64,000 nt of DNA from Microbacterium lushaniae (GCF_008727775.1 NZ_CP044232.1:3224001-3288000); one strand, 5' to 3'. Positions 1-8,625 are shown, counted from the stretch's first letter. Made by a program: numbers and translations. The notes: a model not told the origin generated them from the sequence alone.

Positions 1-1
1 C

Positions 2-286
2 GCCGTCGGCAGCATCCGCTCGCTCTTCTTCGATCTGGCTCTCACATCGGCGGATGCGGTCGACCCGGGCGCGGGGACCTCCGAAGTCTCGCTGGCCGAG
101 GCGGAGGTCAAACGCGCGCTGGTGGAGCAGGCGTCGCGGTGCGTGGTGGCCGTCGATTCGACCAAACTCGCGCGCCGCTCGGTCGCCGCCGCGGTCGCGA
201 TGGAGCAGGTGGACACCCTGATCACCGAACTGGATCCGGCGGACGAGCGATTGGCGGGTTTCCGCGGCGTGGTCGAACTGCTCTGA
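2..286 (+). CDS. DeoR-family transcriptional regulator, C-terminal part (5' end outside window)
   Basis: Reading frame 2 is open from the window edge to a TGA at 284-286 and gives 94 residues. The segment from LTSADAVDPGAGTSEVSLAEAEVKR... onward, including VVAVDSTKLARRS and the ending ADERLAGFRGVVELL, matches the C-terminal sugar-phosphate sensor domain of DeoR/GlpR-type repressors, where the D-S/T-K motif near the end is typical. The N-terminal helix-turn-helix lies upstream of the window. It is immediately followed by a bifunctional sugar-phosphate aldolase gene with an inverted repeat in front of it, so it probably represses that gene and responds to a phosphorylated sugar. The family call is fairly sure; the effector is unknown. 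Confidence 0.8.
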   Translation, partial: AVGSIRSLFFDLALTSADAVDPGAGTSEVSLAEAEVKRALVEQASRCVVAVDSTKLARRSVAAAVAMEQVDTLITELDPADERLAGFRGVVELL

Positions 287-300
287 ACTGCTCTGAACTG
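275..300. repeat. 10-bp tandem repeat overlapping a stop codon
   Basis: GAACTGCTCT occurs at 275-284 and 285-294, followed by a partial third copy at 295-300. The first copy contains the end of the DeoR reading frame, and the repeat unit itself encodes part of the stop. Probably a replication-slippage duplication in the 3' end of the regulator gene, with no further function implied. Confidence 0.7.
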
Positions 301-301
301 C

Positions 302-339
302 GATGTTCGTTGATGGTAGATTTCACATCACCGAACATC
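302..339. promoter_or_regulatory. Inverted repeat, putative DeoR-family operator
   Basis: GATGTTCG (302-309) and CGAACATC (332-339) are perfect 8-bp inverted arms separated by 22 bp. A -10-like TAGATT lies between them at 317-322. The aldolase ATG at 353 follows a GGAG ribosome-binding site at 342-345. Arms containing TTCG are usual for DeoR/GlpR/FruR-type operators. The site lies between the DeoR gene and the aldolase gene, so it is the likely target of that regulator. Binding is inferred. Confidence 0.5.
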
Positions 340-352
340 CTGGAGTGGCATC

Positions 353-2389
353 ATGACCGCGTCGACCCCGTCCGAGCTCATCGCCCGCAGCCGCCGCCTG
401 GGCGCGGATCCACGCAATACGAACTACGCCGGCGGCAACACCTCCGCGAAGGGCACCGGGATCGACCCGGTCACCGGCGAGCCCGTCGAGCTGCTGTGGG
501 TGAAGGGGTCGGGCGGCGACCTCGGCACGCTCACCGAGGCGGGCCTCGCGGTGCTGCGGCTGGACCGGGTGCGCGCGCTCGTCGACGTCTATCCGGGTGT
601 GCAGCGTGAGGACGAGATGGTCGCCGCGTTCGATTACTGCCTGCATGGCAAGGGCGGCGCGGCTCCATCGATCGACACGGCGATGCACGCCCTGGTGGAC
701 GCGGCGCACGTGGACCACATGCATCCGGATTCCGGCATCGCGATCGCCACCGCCGCCGACGGCGAGGAGCTGACCTCGCGGATCTTCGCGGGGAAGGTCG
801 TGTGGGTGCCGTGGCGGCGGCCCGGCTTCCAGCTGGGCCTGGACATCGCCGAGATCAAGCGGCAGAACCCGCAGGCGATCGGCTGCATCCTCGGCGGGCA
901 CGGCATCACCGCGTGGGGGGAGACGTCGGAGGAGGCGGAGGCGAACTCGCTGTGGATCATCCACACGGCGGAGGCGTACATCGGCGAGCACGGGCGGTCC
1001 GATCCCTTCGGCGGCGTGCGCGCCGGCTACGAGGCGCTCCCCCAGGCCGAGCGACGCGCCAAGGCCGCGGCCCTGGCCCCCACCATCCGCGGGCTCGCGT
1101 CCACCGACAAGCCCATGGTCGGGCACTTCACCGACTCCGACGACGTGCTGGAGTTCCTCGCCGGCGAGAAGGCAGCGGACCTCGCCGCCCTCGGCACGAG
1201 TTGCCCCGACCACTTCCTGCGCACGAAGGTCAAGCCGATGCTGCTCGACCTGCCCGCCGGCGCGTCGGTGGACGCATCCATTGCCCGCCTGACCGAGCTG
1301 CACGAGCAGTACCGCGCCGACTACCGGGCGTACTACGACGCGCACGCGGATGCATCGAGCCCCGCCATGCGCGGCGCCGACCCGCTCATCGTGCTGATCC
1401 CCGGTGTCGGGATGTTCTCGTACGGCGCGAACAAGCAGACCGCACGCGTGGCGGGCGAGTTCTACGTCAACGCGATCCACGTGATGCGCGGCGCGGAAGC
1501 CCTCTCGACCTACACCCCCATCTCGGACGCGGAGAAGCTCCGCATCGAGTACTGGGCGCTGGAGGACGCGAAGCTGCAGCGGATGCCGAAGCCGAAGTCG
1601 CACCAGGGTCGCATCGCTCTCGTCACCGGCGCCGCATCCGGAATCGGCAAGGCGATCGCCACGCGTCTCGCGGCCGAAGGCGCGTGCGTCGTCGTGGCCG
1701 ACCTCGACCTGGAGAAGGCACAGTCCGCCGCGGCCGAGCTCGGGAACGCGGATGTCGCGATCGGCGTCGCGGCGAACGTGGCCGACGCCGATGCCGTGCA
1801 GGCGGCTCTCGATGCGACGCTGCTGGCGTTCGGCGGCATCGACCTCGTCGTCAACAACGCCGGGCTGTCGCTGTCGAAGCCGCTGCTGGAGACGACCGAG
1901 CAGGACTGGGACCTGCAGCACGACGTGATGGCGAAGGGCTCGTTCTTCGTGGCGAAGGCCGCGGCTCGCGCGCTCATCGCGCAGGGCATGGGCGGTGACA
2001 TCGTGTACATCTCGTCGAAGAACTCGGTCTTCGCCGGGCCGAACAACATCGCGTACTCGGCGACCAAGGCCGACCAGGCGCACCAGGTGCGCCTACTCGC
2101 GGTCGAGCTCGGCGAGCACGGCGTGCGCGTGAACGGCATCAACCCCGACGGTGTCGTCCGCGGCTCCGGCATCTTCGCCTCCGGCTGGGGTGCGAACCGG
2201 GCCGCCACCTACGGCGTGAAGGAAGAGGATCTCGGTCAGTTCTACGCCAACCGCACGATCCTCAAGCGCGAGGTCGTGCCGGAGAACGTCGCCGACGCCG
2301 TGTACGTCCTCACCGGCCCGGAGCTGTCGCGCACGACGGGCCTGCACGTGCCGGTGGACTCCGGCGTCGCCGCCGCGTTCCTCCGCTGA
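353..2389 (+). CDS. Bifunctional sugar-phosphate aldolase (class II) / short-chain dehydrogenase, RhaD-SDR (YuxG) type
   Basis: 678 residues. The N-terminal about 400 residues are a class II aldolase/adducin domain: NTNYAGGNTSAKG at the start and the zinc-ligand motif HMHPD near residue 122. The C-terminal about 260 residues are a short-chain dehydrogenase: TGAASGIGKA near residue 425, NNAG, and the active-site YSATK near 567. This fused architecture is known from rhamnulose-1-phosphate aldolase/lactaldehyde dehydrogenase proteins (RhaEW, YuxG). Such enzymes cleave a ketose 1-phosphate to dihydroxyacetone phosphate and an aldehyde, then oxidise the aldehyde. It has its own promoter region with a DeoR-type operator. 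The precise ketose (rhamnulose, fuculose or another) cannot be decided from sequence. Confidence 0.88.
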   Translation: MTASTPSELIARSRRLGADPRNTNYAGGNTSAKGTGIDPVTGEPVELLWVKGSGGDLGTLTEAGLAVLRLDRVRALVDVYPGVQREDEMVAAFDYCLHGKGGAAPSIDTAMHALVDAAHVDHMHPDSGIAIATAADGEELTSRIFAGKVVWVPWRRPGFQLGLDIAEIKRQNPQAIGCILGGHGITAWGETSEEAEANSLWIIHTAEAYIGEHGRSDPFGGVRAGYEALPQAERRAKAAALAPTIRGLASTDKPMVGHFTDSDDVLEFLAGEKAADLAALGTSCPDHFLRTKVKPMLLDLPAGASVDASIARLTELHEQYRADYRAYYDAHADASSPAMRGADPLIVLIPGVGMFSYGANKQTARVAGEFYVNAIHVMRGAEALSTYTPISDAEKLRIEYWALEDAKLQRMPKPKSHQGRIALVTGAASGIGKAIATRLAAEGACVVVADLDLEKAQSAAAELGNADVAIGVAANVADADAVQAALDATLLAFGGIDLVVNNAGLSLSKPLLETTEQDWDLQHDVMAKGSFFVAKAAARALIAQGMGGDIVYISSKNSVFAGPNNIAYSATKADQAHQVRLLAVELGEHGVRVNGINPDGVVRGSGIFASGWGANRAATYGVKEEDLGQFYANRTILKREVVPENVADAVYVLTGPELSRTTGLHVPVDSGVAAAFLR

Positions 2390-2395
2390 CGCGGG

Positions 2396-2870
2396 CCCCA
2401 CGTCCGCGCCTGTTCCGCGCATCCGCGCGGTAAAGATGTGGCGCGAATGCACCGAAGTAGCGCGAACCCCAGGGGCCACGGCCGGGCGCGGGGCGGACGC
2501 GGCCGGCGCCCGGGCGGACGCGGCCGCGGCGACCGCGCAGGCCGGGAGCGGGCCGCAGCCCGCGCGCCCCACGCTCGCCCGCTCGTGTCCTGGGCCACCC
2601 CCGCCGAACCCACGTCTGCGCCTGTTTTCCGCATCCGCGCCGTAAAGATGTGGCGCGAACGCACCGAAGTAGCGCGAACGTGGTGCCACGGGCCGCGCGG
2701 AGGTGGCGCCGCGGCCGCGGCGACCGCGCAGGCCGGGAGCGGGCCGCCGCCCGCGCGCCCCACGCTCGCCCGCTCGTGTCCTGGGCCACCCCCGCCGAAC
2801 CCACGTCTGCGCCTGTTTCGCGCATCCGCGCCGTAAAGATGTGGCGCGAATGCACCGAAGTAGCGCGAAC
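2396..2870. repeat. Three copies of an intergenic palindromic element, the last two within a 191-bp tandem duplication
   Basis: The 550-bp space between the aldolase and the LacI gene holds no credible gene. A 70-bp element occurs at 2396-2467, 2609-2679 and 2801-2870. Its core contains GCATCCGCGC, then GTAAAGATG, then TGGCGCGAA, forming an imperfect hairpin, followed by CACCGAAGTAGCGCGAAC. The sequence 2521-2679 is repeated almost exactly at 2712-2870, a period of 191 bp, so copies 2 and 3 arose by tandem duplication. A relative of the element lies at 59580-59661. The short reading frames across this region are rich in Ala, Arg and Pro and look like shadows. Confidence 0.8.
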
Positions 2871-2941
2871 CTGGGGCGGCTACGGCGCGGCGCCGCCGCG
2901 GGCCGCGCCGCGCGGAGGCTGCGCGCAGGCGGGGGCGGGGC

Positions 2942-3913
2942 CTAGCGGCAGGAGTCGCGCTCGACGAGGGTGACGTCCACGACGGCGTGGTCGGGTTCGG
3001 CGGTGGGCGCGGACAGCCGCGACAGCACGCGCTCGGCGGCGAGGCGGCCGAGCCGGTCCGGGCTCTGGTCGATCACGGTGATCGCCGGACGCAGCAGGTC
3101 GGCCAGGGGGAAGTCGCCGAAGCCGACCAGCGGCACGTGCTCCTCGCGCGTCGCGCGCACCAGCGCCATCGTCGTGCGCGCGTTGGACGAGAAGATCGCC
3201 GTGGCCGGATCGCCCAGCCCCCGCACGCGCGCGATCTCGCGCTGCGCCGCCGCCGGAGTAGCCACGTCGGCGGCGATCAATGCGTCGTCCTCCGGCAATC
3301 CGGCCTCGCGCAGGGCGCGGCGCCATCCCTCCAGGCGTGCGCGCTCCGTGGAGCGCCCGAGCACGTCGCCGAGGTACGCGATGCGGCGATGTCCGTGCCC
3401 CAGCAGATGCGCCGTCGCCGCGTGCGCGCCCGCCTCGTCGTCGGCGGTGAAGGTGTCGGCGCGCAGCCCGGAGGGGGCGCGGTCCACGCACACGATCGGG
3501 GTGGACTCCTGCCAGCGCTCGAGGTAGGCCTGGTCGTCTCCGACGGGGGCGACGATGAGACCGGACAGCTTGCGCCCCAGGAGCGACTCGATCGTGGCGC
3601 GCTCGTCGGCGGGGTCGTCGCCCAGGCTCGTGACGAGCGTCGACATCCCCGCGTGCCGGGCGACGTCGTCCACCGCCCGGGCGATCGCGGCGAAGAACGG
3701 GTCGACGATGTCGGGAACCGCCACCCCGATCACCGACGAGCGTCCGGCGCGGAACGTCGTGGCCAGCACATTCGGCACGTAGTTGAGCTCCCGCATGACC
3801 CGCTGCACCCGCTCGCGCGTGTGCGGGAGCACATGCGGATCATCGTTGAACACCCGGGAGACCGTCTTCGCACTGACCCCGGCCCGTGCGGCCACGTCTC
3901 GCATCGTCGTCAC
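2942..3913 (-). CDS. LacI-family transcriptional repressor
   Basis: 323 residues. The N-terminal helix-turn-helix reads MRDVAARAGVSAKTVSRVFN, the classic LacI recognition segment, with the hinge around YVPNVLATTFR. The periplasmic-binding-protein-like sensor follows, with GVAVPDIVDPFFAAI, GLIVAPVGDD and a C-terminal DQSPDRLGRLAAERV. The GTG at 3913 is preferred because GGAAGG sits 8 bases upstream; an internal ATG at 3904 is an alternative. It lies 40 bp downstream of a convergently named aldolase gene on the same strand, so it probably shares its transcript or controls it. The inducer is unknown. Confidence 0.92.
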   Translation of the reverse strand: MTTMRDVAARAGVSAKTVSRVFNDDPHVLPHTRERVQRVMRELNYVPNVLATTFRAGRSSVIGVAVPDIVDPFFAAIARAVDDVARHAGMSTLVTSLGDDPADERATIESLLGRKLSGLIVAPVGDDQAYLERWQESTPIVCVDRAPSGLRADTFTADDEAGAHAATAHLLGHGHRRIAYLGDVLGRSTERARLEGWRRALREAGLPEDDALIAADVATPAAAQREIARVRGLGDPATAIFSSNARTTMALVRATREEHVPLVGFGDFPLADLLRPAITVIDQSPDRLGRLAAERVLSRLSAPTAEPDHAVVDVTLVERDSCR

Positions 3914-3953
3914 GCCGTCATCCTTCCATCCGACCGGGCCGGATCGGCGGATT

Positions 3954-4841
3954 TCAGAGGCCGTCGACGGCGGCAGTCAATTCGCGCAGGCGGACGAGGG
4001 CCCGCTCGGTGAGCAGGTGCGCACGGGTATCGGCCGAGATCGACAGGCTGTCCTTCCAGAGCGACCGGCCTGCCATGGCACCCGCTGCCCCGCCCGACAT
4101 CGCCGTGCGCACCTGGTTGATGAAAGTCTCGTGGTCCACGCCCGCCGACAGCACCGCCCACGGCACCCCCTGCGCGGCATCCGTGACAGCGGCGCACGCC
4201 TCGGCACTGCCGGGGTACTGCAGCTTGAGCACCTTCGCGCCGCACGCCACCGCGAGCGCGGCGCCACCGGCCACGAGCGAGGCGAAGGATGCCGCGTACT
4301 CCTCGTCGCTCTCCCCCGGCAGCTGGTAGGTCAGCAGCTCGACGATGAGCAGCACGCCTTCCGCCTCGCAGGCTGCGACCAGCTCGCGGATCTCGTGCGC
4401 GACGCGGGAGCCGGCGTCCTGCCGGTCGGGCCGGGTGTACCAGAGCATCTTGGCGGCGTCGCCGCCGAGCGCGCGGACGGTGGCGGGCGTGACCCCGTCG
4501 ACGTGCTTCGTGTAGCGGAGCCCGTCGACCTCCTCGAACCCGGATGCGTCGAGCCCGACCACGAGCGCGGTGTCACGGGCGAGGACGCCGTCGTCCACGA
4601 TCGCCGGCAGCGCCACTTCGGGGTCGAGCAGGATGGCGGGGGCATGGTTGGCGAGGTGGCGCACGAGGTCGGCCTTGACCTCTGCCAGCTCGGCCTTCGT
4701 GATCGCGGAGGACCCCTCCGGCGCATCCAGGATCGCGGCCTTCATGCCGTTGCGCTGGTCGGCCGCGACGATGAGCATGTTGCCGGCCGCCGTGGAGATG
4801 ACCTGCATCCCACGTCGTTCGGCCGTGGTCAGTGCGTTCAT
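3954..4841 (-). CDS. Class I aldolase of the LacD/YihT family (tagatose-1,6-bisphosphate aldolase-like)
   Basis: 295 residues. The protein begins MNALTTAERRGMQVISTAAG and has the family's IVAADQRNGMKAAI segment. AAKMLWYTRP and AKVLKLQYPG carry the beta-strand lysine expected to form the Schiff base, and VPWAVLSAGVDHETF plus GAAGAMAGRSLWKD near the end form the phosphate-binding part. Relatives cleave tagatose 1,6-bisphosphate (LacD) or 6-deoxy-6-sulfofructose 1-phosphate (YihT). The ATG at 4841 has GGGAAGAGGG as ribosome-binding site. A PfkB sugar-phosphate kinase lies 205 bp upstream on the same strand, as in tagatose-6-phosphate pathways, which favours a ketose bisphosphate substrate. Confidence 0.85.
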   Translation of the reverse strand: MNALTTAERRGMQVISTAAGNMLIVAADQRNGMKAAILDAPEGSSAITKAELAEVKADLVRHLANHAPAILLDPEVALPAIVDDGVLARDTALVVGLDASGFEEVDGLRYTKHVDGVTPATVRALGGDAAKMLWYTRPDRQDAGSRVAHEIRELVAACEAEGVLLIVELLTYQLPGESDEEYAASFASLVAGGAALAVACGAKVLKLQYPGSAEACAAVTDAAQGVPWAVLSAGVDHETFINQVRTAMSGGAAGAMAGRSLWKDSLSISADTRAHLLTERALVRLRELTAAVDGL

Positions 4842-4894
4842 GCGGTTCCCTCTTCCCGTCGCTGCCTCGCGAAACCCCGGAAAATCAACCATGA

Positions 4895-4902
4895 CACCGG
4901 TG
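4895..4902. promoter_or_regulatory. CACCGGTG palindrome, possible LacI operator
   Basis: An 8-bp palindrome CACCGGTG, in the context TGACACCGGTGAC, lies 54 bp upstream of the aldolase start at 4841. The central CG and A/T-edged flanks resemble LacI-family operators. The LacI gene directly downstream of the aldolase (2942-3913) is the obvious candidate regulator. Only one copy was found, so this is weak. Confidence 0.35.
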
Positions 4903-4950
4903 ACTTGCTCACTTCCATGGTGCCGCCTGGGGGCTCGCCTGTCAATGCTC

Positions 4951-5020
4951 CAGCGCCCAGCGCCCAGCGCCCAGCGCCCCGCGCCCAGCACCCAGAGCCC
5001 AGCGCGCCCAGCGCACCGCC
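4951..5020. repeat. Low-complexity GCCCAGC repeat
   Basis: The space between the LacD-type aldolase and the PfkB kinase contains about nine imperfect copies of a 7-10 base unit based on GCCCAGC. No gene or hairpin with a T tract is seen in it. It looks like slippage-driven expansion. Confidence 0.65.
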
Positions 5021-5046
5021 ACCCCGCGGGGCCGCCTCGGGAGCGG

Positions 5047-6045
5047 TCAGGCCCCCGCCGGCTCCGACAGGGCGGTGGCGGGATCGGGCGCCACCGTGAC
5101 GACCGCCTCCGGGAGGCCGCCCAGGCCCGGGAGGACCGTGGTGGTCTGCGCCACCGCGTGAGCACCCCATGCGGCGGCGTGGGCGACGGCGGATTCCAGC
5201 GACTCCGAGGCGCCGGATGCCAGCCCGACCAGGAAGCCGGCCAGCGACGCATCGCCGGCGCCGGCGGTGTTGGCCAGACGCCGGGAGCGGGCATGGGCGT
5301 GCACGACCTCGTCGGCCGAGACGGCGAGCGCACCGTCGGCGCCCATGCTGACGTATGCCAGAGCGAGCCCGCGGTCGATGAGCGTGCGGGCGGCGCCGAC
5401 GACGTCGCCCACCGTGACGAGCGCACGACCGGTGAGCTCGGCCAGTTCGGCGGTGTTGGGCTTGATGAGGTCGAGGTCGGGCGTGGCGCCCAGGGCGCGG
5501 GCGAGGCCGGCGCCGCTGGTGTCCACCGCGACGCGGATGCCGCGTTCCCGCGCTCGCGTGAACAGCTCCGTCGCATCCACGGGCCGGCCGCTGCCGGCGA
5601 GCACCGGCAGCGAACCGCACAGCACGAGCCACTGCGCATCCGAGGCGGCGACCTCGGCCAGGGCCGTGTCGGTCGCCCGCGCCCACGCCTCCGCGCTCAG
5701 CGGCGGCGTGGGCGCGTTGACCTTCGTCGTGGCCCCGGCGGCGTCGACGATCGCGGTGTTCACGCGCGTGGCGCCGGGGACCGGAACGATCCGCAGGAGC
5801 GCGGCGTGGGGCGAGTGCCCGGCGAAGGCGACGTCGTCCTGCCCGAGCACGACGACCGCTGCCGTGGGCACCCCGGCCAGATCGAGGGCGGCGGAGAGGT
5901 TGACCCCCTTGCCGCTGACCTCACGGGTGTACTCGGAGGCGCGGATGAGGTCGCCCCGCGCGAAGCCGTCGACCAGGTAGGTCGCATCGATGGCGCCGGC
6001 GGGGGTGAGCGTGACGACACCGCCCCGGCCCAGCCGCGCGGTCAT
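5047..6045 (-). CDS. PfkB-family sugar kinase (1-phosphofructokinase / tagatose-6-phosphate kinase type)
   Basis: 332 residues. It starts with VVTLTPAGAIDATYLVDGF and has the FruK/LacC glycine-rich substrate loop SGKGVNLSAAL near residue 45. The PfkB signature NTAGAGDASLAGF near residue 255 contains the catalytic aspartate and anion hole. Members phosphorylate fructose 1-phosphate, fructose 6-phosphate or tagatose 6-phosphate. The gene overlaps the class II bisphosphate aldolase upstream by 4 bp and is the last gene of a long overlapping sugar operon. A kinase feeding a bisphosphate aldolase fits this arrangement. Confidence 0.88.
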   Translation of the reverse strand: MTARLGRGGVVTLTPAGAIDATYLVDGFARGDLIRASEYTREVSGKGVNLSAALDLAGVPTAAVVVLGQDDVAFAGHSPHAALLRIVPVPGATRVNTAIVDAAGATTKVNAPTPPLSAEAWARATDTALAEVAASDAQWLVLCGSLPVLAGSGRPVDATELFTRARERGIRVAVDTSGAGLARALGATPDLDLIKPNTAELAELTGRALVTVGDVVGAARTLIDRGLALAYVSMGADGALAVSADEVVHAHARSRRLANTAGAGDASLAGFLVGLASGASESLESAVAHAAAWGAHAVAQTTTVLPGLGGLPEAVVTVAPDPATALSEPAGA

Positions 6046-6884
6046 GCCCGGCCCTCGCCCGCGCCGCCGACGATGAGCCGCAGCATCCGCGCGACCTCCC
6101 GCGCGACGGCGTCTCGGGCGGGGCGCACGTAGGTGCGCGGATCGACGATCGCCGGGTCGGCGGCGAGCGCCTCGCGCACCGCGCCGGTGAAGACGACGTT
6201 GAGGTGCGTGCCGATGTTGATCTTGCGCATGCCGGCGCGGATCGCGCCGTCGATGCCCGCGTCGGGCACCCCGCTGGAGCCGTGCAGGACGAGCGGCACC
6301 GGCACCCGGGCGGCAAGACGCGAGATGAGGTCCTCATCCAGCGACGCGGCGCGCTCGGTCATGGCGTGCGAGCTGCCCACCGCGACCGCCAGCGCGTCGA
6401 CGCCGGTGGCGGCCACGAACGCCGCCGCATCCTCGATGTCGGTGCGGACACCGGGCGTGTGGGCCCCGCCCTTTCCGCCGACTTCGCCGAGCTCCGCCTC
6501 CACCCACGCGCCGGCGGCGTGCGCGCGGTCGGCGATGGCACGCGTGCGTGCGAGGTTCTCGGCGTCGGGCAGGTGCGCGCCGTCGAACATCACCGAGCGC
6601 ACGCCGGCGGCGAGTGCGGCATCCACGAGGGTTTCGTCGGTGGCGTGGTCCAGGTGCACGACGACGGGAACCCGGGCGCCGTGGGCGAGCTGCAGCGCGG
6701 CGGATGCGGCGGGGCCGAGGGCGCCGTGGAAGCGGACGGCGTTCTGCGACAGCTGCAGCACGACACCGGCGCCCGCCTCCTCCGCACCGGCGACGATCGC
6801 CTGGGCGAGCTCGAGCTGCACGAAGTTGAACGCGCCGACGGCACGGTGGTCGGCGAGCAGGGTGGACATGGTCGCCAGCGTCAT
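6042..6884 (-). CDS. Class II fructose/tagatose-bisphosphate aldolase (GatY/KbaY-like)
   Basis: 280 residues, the usual length. It begins TLLADHRAVGAFNF, has the zinc and substrate motif VVHLDHATD, SVMFDGAH, the second metal region VEAELGEVGGKGG, LVLHGSSGVPD with the late zinc histidine, and MRKINIGTHLN. This is the class II zinc aldolase fold of FbaA, GatY and AgaY. Start and stop overlap both neighbours (ATGA), so it is translationally coupled with the uridine-kinase-like gene and the PfkB kinase. The specificity, fructose or tagatose 1,6-bisphosphate, is not resolvable here. Confidence 0.9.
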   Translation of the reverse strand: MTLATMSTLLADHRAVGAFNFVQLELAQAIVAGAEEAGAGVVLQLSQNAVRFHGALGPAASAALQLAHGARVPVVVHLDHATDETLVDAALAAGVRSVMFDGAHLPDAENLARTRAIADRAHAAGAWVEAELGEVGGKGGAHTPGVRTDIEDAAAFVAATGVDALAVAVGSSHAMTERAASLDEDLISRLAARVPVPLVLHGSSGVPDAGIDGAIRAGMRKINIGTHLNVVFTGAVREALAADPAIVDPRTYVRPARDAVAREVARMLRLIVGGAGEGRA

Positions 6885-7528
6885 GCGCGGGATTCCCTTC
6901 GGTAGTCGACCGCGAAGACACGGTCGGCGCGGTGCGCGGTGGTCTGGACGAGCTCGGCGTTGCGCTGATCGGTGCCCAGCGCCCACGCGCGCGCGGCGGC
7001 CGGGTCGCGTCCGTAGCTCTCGTGGCGCGCGATGAGCCACCTCTGGCGCGAGGCCTCGTCGGGCTGGACGAACCACACCTCGTCCAGCCGGGGGCGCACC
7101 CGCTCCCAGCCGCCGGAGTCGAGGAGGAGGTAGTTCCCCTCCGTCAGGACGATGGGCACCTGCGGATCCACGCGGACGGATCCGGCGACGGCCGCCTCCA
7201 GGGAGCGGTCGAAGACGGGTGCGTAGACGACCCGGTCACGGGCCCGGATGCGCTCGAGCGTCGCGACGTATCCGTCGACGTCGAAGGTGTCGGGGGCCCC
7301 TTTCCGCTCGCCCCGGCCCAGGCGGGCGAGCTCGGCATCGGCGAGGTGGAAGGCGTCCATCCCCACGAGCACCGCGTCGGGGCCGAGCGCGGCCAGCAGC
7401 GCGTCGGACAGGACGCTCTTGCCCGCTCCGGGCGCCCCCGCTATCCCCAGCACGACCCGCCGGCCGCCGGCGGCGAGCTGCCGCGCGCGCTCCACGAGCT
7501 CGTCCACATGCACGGTGGGCACGGTCAT
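6881..7528 (-). CDS. Uridine kinase-like P-loop sugar kinase (FrcK/YggC type)
   Basis: 215 residues. A Walker A motif GAPGAGKS lies at residues 31-38. DAFHLADAELARLGRGERKGAP and FDVDGYVATLERI follow, then a Walker B-like VLTEGNYLLLD. This is the phosphoribulokinase/uridine kinase superfamily, in a subgroup often found in sugar operons; in rhizobial fructose operons it is called FrcK. With the FrcBCA-like importer in the same operon, it is more likely to phosphorylate the incoming sugar than a nucleoside. It overlaps both neighbours by 4 bp. Confidence 0.82.
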   Translation of the reverse strand: MTVPTVHVDELVERARQLAAGGRRVVLGIAGAPGAGKSVLSDALLAALGPDAVLVGMDAFHLADAELARLGRGERKGAPDTFDVDGYVATLERIRARDRVVYAPVFDRSLEAAVAGSVRVDPQVPIVLTEGNYLLLDSGGWERVRPRLDEVWFVQPDEASRQRWLIARHESYGRDPAAARAWALGTDQRNAELVQTTAHRADRVFAVDYRRESRA

Positions 7529-8625
7529 GCCGCGTCTCCTGTTCCCTCATCGCTGCCGGCGGAGACGACCGATGCCACGTCCGCGGGGTCGAGCAGGGGG
7601 TCGAGCAGGAGGTCGAGCAGGATCTTGGGGCGGTGCGTGCCACCGCCGGCGAGCAGCTCCAGCGCCTCGACGACCCGCGCGGCCGGCAGCACGCGGTCGA
7701 TCACGGCGTCGGGTTTCACGACGCCGTCGGCGAGCAGCCGCACGGCCCGCTGGAGGAACGGGATGCCGCCCAGGACCCCGGTCACCTGCAGTCCCTTGAC
7801 CACGACCGGCATGGCATCCAGCGATTCGGGCGACCCCGGGACGCCGACGAGCGCGACGCGCCCGGCGGGACGGGCCAGCCGCACGGCGAGGCCGACGGTG
7901 CCCTCGCCCCCGGAGGCCTCGATCACGGCGTCATGGCGGTCGGCGGGCGCGTCGGCGCTGCGGACGAATGCCGCGTCGCACGCCTGGGCGCGCTCGGCAC
8001 GGTCGCCGCGGGAGTACACGGTCACCTCGGCGCCGGCGGCGCGCGCGACCTGGGCGGCCAGCATCCCCAGGGTGCCTGCGCCGATGATGCCGAGGGATTC
8101 GCCGGCTTCCAGCCGCACGACCGAGAGGGCGTGGAGCACGGTGACGAGGGGTTCGGCGAGCACCGCCGCCGAGGGGTCGAGACCCACCGGCACGACCGCG
8201 ACGTTCTCGGCGGGCACCGCGACGTACTGCGCGGCCGCCCCGGGCGCGTCGCCGCGGACCCCCATCTCGTCGCGGTGCGGACACTGGTCCCGGCGTCCGG
8301 CGCGGCACACGGCGCACCGTCCGCAGCTGAGGAACGGCTCACCGACGACGCGGTCGCCGACGGTGACGTCCGAGACGCCGCCGGCGACGGCGACGACCGT
8401 GCCGCACCATTCGTGGCCGGGGCGGATCGGATAGCGCGTGAGCCCGGATTCGAGATACCCCATCGATCCGTCCAGCAGCGCAAGGTCGGTGCCGCAGATC
8501 CCGACCCGCTCGACGCGCACGAGCACGTGACCCTCTCGGGCGTCGGGGATCGCGACCTCGCGCCACTGAACGGCGCCGGGGCCGGCGAAGACGAGGGCCG
8601 CCATGCGGCCGGTCGGCCAGGCCAT
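7525..8625 (-). CDS. Zinc-dependent medium-chain alcohol (polyol) dehydrogenase
   Basis: 366 residues. The catalytic zinc site is GICGTDLALLDG and GHEWCG. The structural zinc loop is CGRCAVCRAGRRDQCP with four cysteines. The Rossmann motif is GIIGAGTLGMLAAQ. Sorbitol, threonine and galactitol dehydrogenases share this layout. The ATG at 8625 overlaps the upstream SDR stop (TGATG); an ATG seven codons later at 8604 is an alternative start. Being in the sugar operon, it probably oxidises a polyol or deoxysugar hydroxyl using NAD. Confidence 0.87.
   Translation of the reverse strand: MAWPTGRMAALVFAGPGAVQWREVAIPDAREGHVLVRVERVGICGTDLALLDGSMGYLESGLTRYPIRPGHEWCGTVVAVAGGVSDVTVGDRVVGEPFLSCGRCAVCRAGRRDQCPHRDEMGVRGDAPGAAAQYVAVPAENVAVVPVGLDPSAAVLAEPLVTVLHALSVVRLEAGESLGIIGAGTLGMLAAQVARAAGAEVTVYSRGDRAERAQACDAAFVRSADAPADRHDAVIEASGGEGTVGLAVRLARPAGRVALVGVPGSPESLDAMPVVVKGLQVTGVLGGIPFLQRAVRLLADGVVKPDAVIDRVLPAARVVEALELLAGGGTHRPKILLDLLLDPLLDPADVASVVSAGSDEGTGDAA

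Noticed and set aside
323..2083. Long antisense frame opposite the bifunctional aldolase
   Set aside because: No domain pattern, Arg/Val/His-rich shadow of a gene with two clear enzyme domains.
2396..2870. Small proteins encoded between the aldolase and LacI genes
   Set aside because: The frames follow the repeat structure, have no ribosome-binding sites and are low-complexity Ala/Arg/Pro.
4842..5046. Small gene in the GCCCAGC repeat region
   Set aside because: Only a slippage-type repeat with proline/serine/alanine shadow frames, no start signals.
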